Part shown: positions 33,435-40,092 of the stretch, in pieces
How positions within the stretch are numbered: the first letter of the stretch is position 1
Layout: the number at the start of each line of letters is the position of its first letter
NCBI RefSeq assembly: GCF_031179385.1
Contig: NZ_JAPSHV010000013.1
Span: 1 to 40,092 of the forward strand
Direction: 5' to 3'
DNA length: 40,092 bases
DNA from: Arthrobacter sp.
GTDB taxonomy: Bacteria; Actinomycetota; Actinomycetes; Actinomycetales; Micrococcaceae
Position numbers and translations under genes: made by a program
Notes under the pieces: model-generated
The model's database searches: none
What the model was told of the DNA's origin: nothing
Seen by the model: the letters and a program-made list of their open reading frames with translations, nothing else

Positions 33435-34640
33435 TCAATCCTGGAAGCCACAACGAATCCGCGCGCTGCGCCGTGCCCACGCCTCGGCGTCGAGTACGGA
33501 CTCAAGGGTGACGTCGGAGTCGCTCGTGTGGCTTTCGACGACGGCGCGTACCGTATCCACGATGTCCGTGAAGCCGATCCGTCCGGCATGGAATGCCGTT
33601 ACTGCCTCTTCGTTGGCGGCATTGTAGACCGCCATATGGGTCCCGCCGAGGGCCGAGGCGTCCTTCGCCAGTGCGACGGCCGGGAACGCTTCCTCATCCA
33701 GCGGTTCGAACGTCCACGAGGTTGCTTTCGTCCAGTCGCAGCCCGCGGCCGCTCCGCTCACCCGGTTCGGCCAGCCGATGCCAAGGGCGATGGGCAACCG
33801 CATATCCGGCGGGGAGGCCTGGGCGAGAGTAGACCCGTCGATGAATTCGACCATCGAATGGACCACCGACTGGGGATGGACGACGACGTCAATACGGTCG
33901 AGGGGTACGTCGAACAGCAGGTGCGCTTCGATGACTTCGAGAGCCTTGTTGACCATCGTCGCCGAGTTGGTGGTCACCATGAGTCCCATGTCCCACGTGG
34001 GGTGCGCAAGAGCTTCCGCCGGGGTGACCGAGGACATTTGCGCACGTGACCGGCCGCGGAATGGGCCTCCGGAGGCGGTGAGGACAAGCCGTTGCACTTC
34101 GTCGGCGGTGCCGGACCGCAGTGCCTGCGCGATCGCAGAGTGCTCGGAGTCGACCGGCACGATCTGCCCAGGGCGGGACGCGTCCCGGACCAGCTGCCCA
34201 CCGGCAATGAGTGACTCCTTGTTGGCCAGTGCCAGCAGGTGGCCTTGCCTCAGGGCTGCGAGGGTGGGTGCGAGTCCGATCGACCCGGTGATGGCATTGA
34301 GGACGACGTCGGCCTCCGGCCAGGCGGCAAGATGCGTTGAGGCATCGGGGCCGGCGAAGATCTCCGGCCGGTACGACGGCTTGCCGGAAGCGCGGGCGGC
34401 GTCGTCGATGGCGGTCTTGAGTTCTTCAGCGGAGGCGACTGCAGCCGCCACCACGGGGGCTTCGGTTTCCACGGCCTGTGCGGCCAGCAGCAACAGGTTC
34501 GATCCGCCGGCTGACAACCCGGCAACCGTGAAAAGCTCCGGTGACTGCGCGATGACATCGAGTGCCTGGGTGCCGATTGAGCCGGTGGATCCAAGAATGA
34601 CGACGCGGCGCGGACCAGGCTGGGCTCGTGGGTACTCCAT
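33435..34640 (-). CDS. dxr: 1-deoxy-D-xylulose 5-phosphate reductoisomerase
   Basis: A 401-residue enzyme, the committed step of the MEP isoprenoid pathway, using NADPH and a divalent metal. Visible: [18 protein letters not shown] (cofactor loop), [30 protein letters not shown] with metal-binding Asp and Glu, [10 protein letters not shown], and NAANEEAV with further metal ligands. ATG 34640 is directly preceded by GGAGGA. A 16-residue upstream extension reading into an intergenic inverted repeat is rejected. It is likely first in a dxr-rip1 transcript. Confidence 0.96.
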   Translation of the reverse strand: MEYPRAQPGPRRVVILGSTGSIGTQALDVIAQSPELFTVAGLSAGGSNLLLLAAQAVETEAPVVAAAVASAEELKTAIDDAARASGKPSYRPEIFAGPDASTHLAAWPEADVVLNAITGSIGLAPTLAALRQGHLLALANKESLIAGGQLVRDASRPGQIVPVDSEHSAIAQALRSGTADEVQRLVLTASGGPFRGRSRAQMSSVTPAEALAHPTWDMGLMVTTNSATMVNKALEVIEAHLLFDVPLDRIDVVVHPQSVVHSMVEFIDGSTLAQASPPDMRLPIALGIGWPNRVSGAAAGCDWTKATSWTFEPLDEEAFPAVALAKDASALGGTHMAVYNAANEEAVTAFHAGRIGFTDIVDTVRAVVESHTSDSDVTLESVLDAEAWARRSARIRCGFQD

Positions 34641-34670
34641 TCCTCCAGTATCGCGTACCCCTCCCGATGT

Positions 34671-34732
34671 GTTGACTTGGCAGGACACGTCCCTTTTGGC
34701 TCGCTCTTCGGGGTGTGTCCTGCCAACTCAAC
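34671..34732. repeat. Long intergenic inverted repeat between the CitE-like gene and dxr
   Basis: Arms GTTGACTTGGCAGGACAC (34671-34688) and GTGTCCTGCCAACTCAAC (34715-34732) form an 18-bp stem with one mismatch and a 26-base loop. It starts 8 bases after the CitE-like stop. No U-rich tail follows on the minus strand, so it looks more like a REP/MITE-type element or structured RNA end than a simple terminator. Only one copy is in this window. Confidence 0.6.
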
Positions 34733-34740
34733 GCGGAAGG

Positions 34741-35553
34741 TCAGGTGCGCTGTGCCCGCCGCAGGGTCTGCTCGGCGTGGCGAAGGATGGGCCCGTCGAC
34801 CATCTTTCCCCGGAAGGTGAACACTCCGCCGTGGCGCTGCGCCTCGGCCAGCACGTCGCGAGCGAACTGCTCTTCCTCCGCCGAGGGACGGTACGCATCC
34901 CGAATGATCTGCACCTGACTGGGGTGGATGCACGCCTTCATACCGAATCCGGAGGCCACAGCGTCGCGTGCTTCCTCGGCAAGTCCGTCGACGTCCGGAA
35001 TGTTGACGTAGACCGCGTCGACGGCCTGCTTGCCCGCTGCTGCAGCCGCCAGGAGCACAGTGGAGCGGGCGTGTCTGGCAATGTCGCGGTAGCCGCCGTC
35101 GTCCTTGCGGCTGGCGGTGCCGCCGAGCGAAGCCACCAGGTCCTCCGCTCCCCACATGAGGGCGACGACGTTGGGCTCCTCAGCCAGCTCGCTCGCTTTG
35201 AGCACGCCGCGTGCCGTCTCACACAGCGCAACGACGTGGAACCCGTTCAGCGCCCACAGGTCCTCGCCGCCTTCGGCTTTGGCCAACATGATCGTCCGGT
35301 ACGCCGTCTCCCGGAGTGCCTGGAGGTCCAGTGCGAACTCGTGGCTCTGAGCGGGGTTGACTCGCACGATGGTCTTCGCCGGATCGAGCGGATGCGAAAT
35401 CAACGCTTCGCGGGCCGCAGCCTTGCGGTCGGGAGCTACTGCGTCCTCCAGATCGAGGATGACTGCGTCAGCCCGTTCCGCCGCCTTGCTGTACCGCTCA
35501 GGCCGGTCACCGGGACAGAAGAGCAGGGCCGGGCCCATCGTGAAGTCAGTCAT
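34741..35553 (-). CDS. CitE-like beta-hydroxyacyl-CoA lyase (HpcH/HpaI family)
   Basis: A 270-residue TIM-barrel CoA-ester lyase. [35 protein letters not shown] is the family opening with the conserved Arg and metal-binding region, and [17 protein letters not shown] and [16 protein letters not shown] carry further active-site acids. The nearest characterised relative by context is Rv2498c of Mycobacterium tuberculosis, which cleaves citramalyl-CoA and HMG-CoA-type substrates. It overlaps the MaoC gene by 8 bases and ends the operon. The substrate assignment is by gene order, not by residue analysis. Confidence 0.85.
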   Translation of the reverse strand: MTDFTMGPALLFCPGDRPERYSKAAERADAVILDLEDAVAPDRKAAAREALISHPLDPAKTIVRVNPAQSHEFALDLQALRETAYRTIMLAKAEGGEDLWALNGFHVVALCETARGVLKASELAEEPNVVALMWGAEDLVASLGGTASRKDDGGYRDIARHARSTVLLAAAAAGKQAVDAVYVNIPDVDGLAEEARDAVASGFGMKACIHPSQVQIIRDAYRPSAEEEQFARDVLAEAQRHGGVFTFRGKMVDGPILRHAEQTLRRAQRT

Positions 35554-36073
35554 GGACGCCGTGTCCCTCTCCGTGCCCCTCTCCGCGCGCAGCTGAGGAC
35601 CACATCAACACGGTCCGGGTGGCCAGGGCCACTACCTCGCCGTGCTGATTGCGTCCGGTGTGCTTCATGGTCACCAGTCCCTGCCCCGGACGGGACTTCG
35701 ACGGACGCTTCTCCGTGATCTCGGTCTCCGTATACAGGGTGTCACCGTGGAACAGCGGTTTGGGAAACGAGACATCCGTCAGGCCCAACTGCGCCACGAT
35801 TGTGCCCTGTGTCAGCTGGGCAACTGACTGCCCGACGACGGTGGCAAGGGTCAGCATCGAATTCACCAACCGCTGGCCGAACGGTTGCTCAGCGCTCCAT
35901 GCCGCATCGAGGTGCAGCGCCTGGGTATTCATGGTCATGGTGGTGAACAGGACGTTGTCCGCCTCCGTGAGCGTCCTGCCCGGGCGGTGTGCATACACCA
36001 CTCCGGTGTGCAGTTCGTCGTAGTAGAGCCCACGCTGCACGACGGATCGTGGTGCAGGACTCTCACTCGTCAT
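35546..36073 (-). CDS. MaoC-family acyl-CoA hydratase
   Basis: A 175-residue hotdog-fold protein related to the itaconyl-CoA/methylglutaconyl-CoA hydratase Rv2499c by position. Signature elements are the N-terminal [27 protein letters not shown], with the expected Asp/His region, then [18 protein letters not shown] and [20 protein letters not shown] 36073 overlaps the end of scoB by 11 bases. The frame extends upstream to 36124, but that would only read into scoB. It is predicted to hydrate the unsaturated acyl-CoA made by the upstream carboxylase. Confidence 0.85.
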   Translation of the reverse strand: MTSESPAPRSVVQRGLYYDELHTGVVYAHRPGRTLTEADNVLFTTMTMNTQALHLDAAWSAEQPFGQRLVNSMLTLATVVGQSVAQLTQGTIVAQLGLTDVSFPKPLFHGDTLYTETEITEKRPSKSRPGQGLVTMKHTGRNQHGEVVALATRTVLMWSSAARGEGHGEGHGVHD

Positions 36074-36719
36074 CGAGGTCGACCTCCACCGGCGCACCCG
36101 TAGCCGCCAGTACCTCATCGACACTCACTCCCGGAGCCGTCTCGCGGAGGACCAGCGTGCCGCCGTCGCGCTCGTGGTCGACATCGATCACCGCAAGGTC
36201 CGTGATGATGCGGTCCACACAGCCCTTGCCCGTCAGCGGAAGCGAGCAGCGCTGGACGATTTTGGGGTTCCCGTTGCGGTCGACGTGCTCCATCATGACG
36301 ATCAGGCGCTTGGCTCCGAATACCAGGTCCATGGCGCCGCCCATGCCCTTGACCATCTTTCCCGGGATCATCCAGTTGGCCAGGTCGCCGTTGGCAGCAA
36401 CCTCCATGGCACCCAGGACTGCGAGGTCGACGTGGCCGCCGCGCACCATCCCGAACGAGGACGCGGAGTCGAAGAAGGCCGAGCCCTTGTTGACGGTGAC
36501 GGTCTCCTTTCCTGCGTTGATCAGGTCCGGATCCAGCTGGTCCTCTGTGGGGTAAGGCCCGACGCCGAGAATCCCGTTCTCGGAGTGAAGCACCACTTCC
36601 ACTCCGGCGGGGATGTAGTTGGGGATCAGGGTGGGCATACCGATGCCCAAGTTGACGTACTGCCCGTTCTCCAGTTCCTGCGCCACCCGGGCGGCGAGTT
36701 CATTCCGTGTCAGCGCCAT
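36063..36719 (-). CDS. scoB: 3-oxoacid CoA-transferase subunit B
   Basis: A 218-residue catalytic subunit of a succinyl-CoA:3-ketoacid CoA-transferase. The catalytic Glu is in [14 protein letters not shown], and [15 protein letters not shown] and [14 protein letters not shown] are also typical. ATG 36719 is served by AAGGAG lying within the end of scoA; a TTG at 36725 is less likely. It probably moves CoA between succinate and acetoacetate released by leucine breakdown. Confidence 0.93.
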   Translation of the reverse strand: MALTRNELAARVAQELENGQYVNLGIGMPTLIPNYIPAGVEVVLHSENGILGVGPYPTEDQLDPDLINAGKETVTVNKGSAFFDSASSFGMVRGGHVDLAVLGAMEVAANGDLANWMIPGKMVKGMGGAMDLVFGAKRLIVMMEHVDRNGNPKIVQRCSLPLTGKGCVDRIITDLAVIDVDHERDGGTLVLRETAPGVSVDEVLAATGAPVEVDLDDE

Positions 36720-36721
36720 GA

Positions 36722-37522
36722 TCAAAGCTCCTTCGCCTGGCTGGAGGTTTCCGTGGGGGCGGACGACGCAGCGTCGAGGGACACTGTCCGCTTCTCGATC
36801 CGCTTTTCAATGTTCGGTGTGTGGACTACCCGCTGCACGAAGATACCCGGCGTGTGAATGTGTTCCGGATCCAGTTCACCCGGCTCCACCAGTTCCTCCA
36901 CCTCGGCGATGGTGATCCTGCCTGCCTGCGCACACAGCGGGTTGAAGTTCATGGCAGTTGCGTGGAAGACGAGATTGCCGTGACGGTCGCCCTTCCAGGC
37001 GTGCACCAGCGCGAAGTCGGGATTTACTGACTCCTCCAGCACGTAGTCCTGTCCGCCGAATTCCCGCACTTCCTTGGGTGCTGACGCAATGGCGATGTTG
37101 CCGGCGTCGTCATACTTCTGCGGCAGGCCGCCTTCGCTCACCTGTGTGCCCACGCCGGCCGTCGTATAGAAGGCGGGGATGCCCGCCCCGCCGGCGCGCA
37201 GCTTCTCCGCAAGCGTTCCCTGGGGGGTCAGGACCACCTCGAGTTCGCCGGCAAGGTACTGCCGGGCGAACTCCTTGTTCTCGCCGACGTAGGAGCTGAT
37301 GGTGCGCCGGAGACGATGGTCATCAAGCAGTTTGCCGAGGCCCCAGCCGTCCACTCCGCAGTTGTTGCTGATGGTCTCAAGCTCCTTGGTCCCCTGTTCA
37401 TGCAGCGCGTCAATCAGCGCTACCGGAATCCCACAGAGTCCGAACCCGCCAACGGCCAGGGACGCTCCATCCGGAATGTCCGCTACGGCCTCGGCTGCTG
37501 AGGCGACGACTTTGTCTATCAC
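36722..37522 (-). CDS. scoA: 3-oxoacid CoA-transferase subunit A
   Basis: A 266-residue partner of ScoB. The glycine-rich [17 protein letters not shown] and [15 protein letters not shown] are family hallmarks, and [18 protein letters not shown] lies in the middle. GTG 37522 has GGGAGAA upstream. The stop is 2 bases from the scoB ATG, and the scoB ribosome site is inside the scoA end, so subunit amounts should be coupled. Confidence 0.93.
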   Translation of the reverse strand: MIDKVVASAAEAVADIPDGASLAVGGFGLCGIPVALIDALHEQGTKELETISNNCGVDGWGLGKLLDDHRLRRTISSYVGENKEFARQYLAGELEVVLTPQGTLAEKLRAGGAGIPAFYTTAGVGTQVSEGGLPQKYDDAGNIAIASAPKEVREFGGQDYVLEESVNPDFALVHAWKGDRHGNLVFHATAMNFNPLCAQAGRITIAEVEELVEPGELDPEHIHTPGIFVQRVVHTPNIEKRIEKRTVSLDAASSAPTETSSQAKEL

Positions 37523-37564
37523 TGCTTCTCCCTTACAAATCGATCAGCTCGGTGAGCTGGGTGG

Positions 37565-38725
37565 TCAGAGTCCGAGCTCGCGGGCGATGAGCATCAGCTG
37601 CACCTCGGTGGTTCCTTCTCCGACCTCAAGGATCTTCGAGTCACGATAGTGGCGGGACACCGTGAACTCATTGATGAACCCGTATCCGCCGAAAATCTGC
37701 GTGGCGTCACGGGCGTTATCCATCGCTGCCTCGCCTGCGACCAGCTTAGCGATGGACGCCTGCGTCTTGAACGGCTTGCCTGCCAGCATCCGGGCAGCGG
37801 CGTCGTAATAGGCGAGGCGCGCGGTATGGGCCCTCGCCTGCATCCGCGCAATCTTGAACTGGATGGACTGGTAGGCACCGATATTGCTGCCGAAGGCCTG
37901 GCGTTCCTTGGCGTACCGGATTGACTCCTCGACGCAGCCCTGGGCGGCACCGGTAGCGAGGGCAGCGATTGCGATGCGGCCCTCGTCGAGAATCTGGAGG
38001 AAGTTCGCGTAACCGCGGCCGCGGGTGCCGAGGAGGTTCGCTTCCGGGACGCGGACGTCCTTCAGGGTCAGTGGGTGCGTATCTGATGCGTTCCAGCCGA
38101 CCTTGTTGTATGCCTTTTCGGCGGTGAATCCTGGCGTATCGGTCGGCACGAGAAGGGTGGAAATTTCCTTCTTCACCGTGCCGTCGTCGCGCGTGGAGGT
38201 ATCGGTGACTGCTGTCACGGTCACCAGACGGGTGATGTCGGTGCCCGAGTTGGTGATGAACTCCTTGGTGCCGTTGATCACCCACTCGCCGTCAATCAGT
38301 TTCGCGTTGGTCTTGGTTCCGGAGGCATCCGAGCCGGCCTCCGACTCGGTCAGGCCGAAACCGGCGAGCGCTTCACCGCTCGTCAGCATGGGCAGCCACT
38401 GCTGCTTCTGCTCTTCGGTCCCGAAGCGGTACACCGGCATCGCTCCAAGCGACACGCCTGCCTCGAGCGTGATGGCCACGGACTGGTCCACCCGCGCCAG
38501 CTGCTCAAGCGCGAGGCACAGGGCGAAGTAGTCGCCGTCCATGCCGCCGTACTGTTCGGGGAACGGGAGGCCGAAGAGTCCCAGTTCTCCCATCTGGGCG
38601 ATCACCTTGTATGGGAAGCTGTGCTCTTCGTCGTGTTTGGCGGAGACCGGCGCTACGACCTGGTCTGCGAACTCCCGGACGGTATCAACAAGGTCCTGGT
38701 ATTCCTCGCTCAGTTCAAAGTTCAT
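37565..38725 (-). CDS. Acyl-CoA dehydrogenase, probably isovaleryl-CoA (FadE19-like)
   Basis: A 386-residue FAD enzyme. Substrate and FAD segments FGLTESEAGSDASGTKTNAKL and the C-terminal IFGGYGFINEFTVSRHYRDSKI, then EGTTEVQLML, are present, and length is normal. Placed after a methylcrotonyl-type carboxylase gene and before scoA-scoB, as in the Rv2498c-Rv2504c region where fadE19 occurs. It therefore most likely oxidises isovaleryl-CoA or another branched short acyl-CoA; that is inference from context. ATG 38725 overlaps the carboxylase stop by 4 bases. Confidence 0.88.
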   Translation of the reverse strand: MNFELSEEYQDLVDTVREFADQVVAPVSAKHDEEHSFPYKVIAQMGELGLFGLPFPEQYGGMDGDYFALCLALEQLARVDQSVAITLEAGVSLGAMPVYRFGTEEQKQQWLPMLTSGEALAGFGLTESEAGSDASGTKTNAKLIDGEWVINGTKEFITNSGTDITRLVTVTAVTDTSTRDDGTVKKEISTLLVPTDTPGFTAEKAYNKVGWNASDTHPLTLKDVRVPEANLLGTRGRGYANFLQILDEGRIAIAALATGAAQGCVEESIRYAKERQAFGSNIGAYQSIQFKIARMQARAHTARLAYYDAAARMLAGKPFKTQASIAKLVAGEAAMDNARDATQIFGGYGFINEFTVSRHYRDSKILEVGEGTTEVQLMLIARELGL

Positions 38726-40092
38726 GACTGGGGATCTTCCTGTTCTGGAGGGACGGGACCGGCGGCAGGATCTTCTGCGTCGCCGGACGGTACGGGGTGA
38801 ATGCGGGCAACAACCTGATTCGCCGACACGAGGTCGCCCGGGCTGAGGGAGATGGCGACCGTTCCGGTAACGGCGGCGGTGAGCTGGTGCTCCATCTTCA
38901 TCGCTTCGACCGTGACAAGGACCTGGCCCTCCGTCACGGGATCGCCGTCGGTGACATTCACGGTGATGACCGTTCCCGGCATCGGCGAGCGCACCTCGGG
39001 GTCGGCCGCGCCCTCAGACCGCGAGACGGCTGCCAACTGCGCCTGCAGGACTTCCTCGCGTGTCAGCAGGCGAACGGGCTGGGACCAGCCGGCGTCGGTC
39101 AACCAGAGCGTTGACCCGGCCCGAACCAGGCGCGTGTCCAGCGTGACGCCGTCGACCACGGCGCGGGGAGCTTCACCGCTCGCGGGGGCGGGCAGTCGGG
39201 ACACCTCGAAACGACTTCCGCCCACAGTGACGAGGCTTCGCTCGCCATCCCGTGTGATCGGGACGGTCTGCGGTGCTGAGCCTGCCACCTGGAGCTGGAC
39301 CGGAGTAGGGGCGTGGACCCCTCCGAGCCGCCAGCCGTCGCCGGTGTGCCAGGGAGAGCCGGCACGACGGCGCGCGCCTCGGGTCACGCTTTCTTCAGCG
39401 AGTACGACGGCGGCCGCAGCCAACTCAGCACCGGCCGCCGTCCGGAAGGAGAGCCCTGGAAGCTTCCGCTCGATCAGGGTGGTGTCGAGTCTGCCGGCGC
39501 GGACGTCGTCGTCGTTGATGAGCAACCGCAGGTACTCGATGTTGGTGCGCAGTCCCGCGACCCTTGTCTGTGCAAGGGCACGGTCGAGGCGGTCAAGTGC
39601 CTGCGCGCGGGAATCAGCCCACGCGATGACCTTTGAGAGCATCGGATCGTAGGTCGGTGAGATCTCCAGCCCCGGCAGCAGGGCGCTGTCCACACGGATG
39701 CCTTCGCCGTGCGGTTCTGCGAGGTCGACGACGGTGCCCGCCGACGGAAGGAATCCGGCTTCCGCATCCTCCGCATACACGCGCGCCTCCACGGCGTGGC
39801 CGGTGAGCACGACGTCGTCCTGCGCGAGCGTGAGCTTCTCATCCGCCGCGATGCGCACCTGCCACTCGACCAGGTCCACACCAGTGACCATTTCGGTGAC
39901 GGGATGTTCCACCTGCAGCCTCGTGTTCATCTCCATGAAGAAGAACTCGTCGGGTGCGTCGTCGGACACGAGGAACTCCACGGTGCCGGCACCCACATAG
40001 TCGACACTGCGGGCCGCGTTGCAGGCCGCTTCACCGATGCGGACGCGCGTTGCCTCGTCAAGCAGAGGTGAGGGTGCTTCCTCGATGACCTT
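38722..40092 (-). CDS. Biotin-dependent acyl-CoA carboxylase alpha subunit (AccA1-like), 5' part outside window
   Basis: The C-terminal 456 codons of a biotin carboxylase plus biotin carrier protein. Visible are the end of the ATP-grasp catalytic domain (FFFMEMNTRLQVEHPVTEMVTG), the biotin-carboxylase C-terminal domain, a linker domain and the carrier domain with the biotinylated Lys in VEAMKMEHQL. The N-terminal part lies beyond base 40092. By gene order it is the alpha subunit of 3-methylcrotonyl-CoA carboxylase in leucine catabolism; the beta subunit is not in the window. The tail ends in a short Pro/Glu-rich extension. Confidence 0.92.
   Translation of the reverse strand, partial: KVIEEAPSPLLDEATRVRIGEAACNAARSVDYVGAGTVEFLVSDDAPDEFFFMEMNTRLQVEHPVTEMVTGVDLVEWQVRIAADEKLTLAQDDVVLTGHAVEARVYAEDAEAGFLPSAGTVVDLAEPHGEGIRVDSALLPGLEISPTYDPMLSKVIAWADSRAQALDRLDRALAQTRVAGLRTNIEYLRLLINDDDVRAGRLDTTLIERKLPGLSFRTAAGAELAAAAVVLAEESVTRGARRRAGSPWHTGDGWRLGGVHAPTPVQLQVAGSAPQTVPITRDGERSLVTVGGSRFEVSRLPAPASGEAPRAVVDGVTLDTRLVRAGSTLWLTDAGWSQPVRLLTREEVLQAQLAAVSRSEGAADPEVRSPMPGTVITVNVTDGDPVTEGQVLVTVEAMKMEHQLTAAVTGTVAISLSPGDLVSANQVVARIHPVPSGDAEDPAAGPVPPEQEDPQS

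Noticed and set aside
33778-35718. A 646-codon plus-strand open frame across dxr and the CitE- and MaoC-like genes
   Set aside because: It is antisense to three well-supported genes; the composition is that of a high-GC shadow frame.
1-40092. tRNA, rRNA, CRISPR array, insertion sequence or prophage genes
   Set aside because: None seen by eye on either strand; no transposase, integrase or regularly spaced repeats were found.

Overview
The window is chromosomal DNA from a high-GC Gram-positive bacterium, most likely Arthrobacter or a close relative in the Micrococcaceae. The grounds are the gene order (rimP-nusA-ylxR-infB-rbfA ... truB ... ribF-rpsO-pnp-M16 peptidase ... dapB), a short NusA without C-terminal repeats, a long Gly/Pro/Arg-rich IF-2 N-terminus, several starts without a Shine-Dalgarno site, and a dxr-rip1-ispG-GNAT block arranged as in other actinobacteria. 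No tRNA, rRNA, CRISPR array, insertion sequence or prophage was seen, and no gene-free stretch reaches 300 bases.

Layout, left to right. 1-1617: the 3' end of a membrane protein, a small membrane protein and dapB. 1696-5861: a molybdenum cofactor island, moeA-moaC-mog-moaE on the minus strand and moaA-moaD diverging from it; it separates dapB from the M16 peptidase. 5885-22788: the minus-strand translation and RNA-metabolism block. It is interrupted by a plus-strand cell-wall adhesin (11526-13424), three small membrane-protein genes and a plus-strand aminotransferase. 22894-25002: a plus-strand pair, a DUF4439 ferritin-like membrane protein and an APH(6)-type kinase. 25010-29440: a TauE/SafE permease, proS, a lipoprotein and a GNAT protein. 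29394-34640: the MEP isoprenoid genes ispG and dxr with the site-2 protease, plus an inserted SatD-like / membrane protein / YciI operon. 34741-40092: a leucine (and probably itaconate) catabolic operon: CitE-like lyase, MaoC hydratase, CoA-transferase B and A, acyl-CoA dehydrogenase and a biotin-dependent carboxylase alpha subunit that runs off the end.

The most unusual observation is in the 197-base gap between ylxR and infB. Its first 164 bases are an unbroken chain of five overlapping micro-ORFs (17, 4, 5, 5 and 23 codons). Each start overlaps the preceding stop as TGATG or ATGA, so a ribosome finishing ylxR could pass from one to the next to within 41 bases of the infB start. Other notable points: a thioester-domain adhesin with an LAQTG sortase signal; a palindromic operator with repeated half-sites ahead of the SatD-like gene; three tandem hairpins plus a Shine-Dalgarno-covering hairpin between rpsO and pnp; a perfect palindrome between the divergent molybdenum genes; and several candidate leaderless starts.
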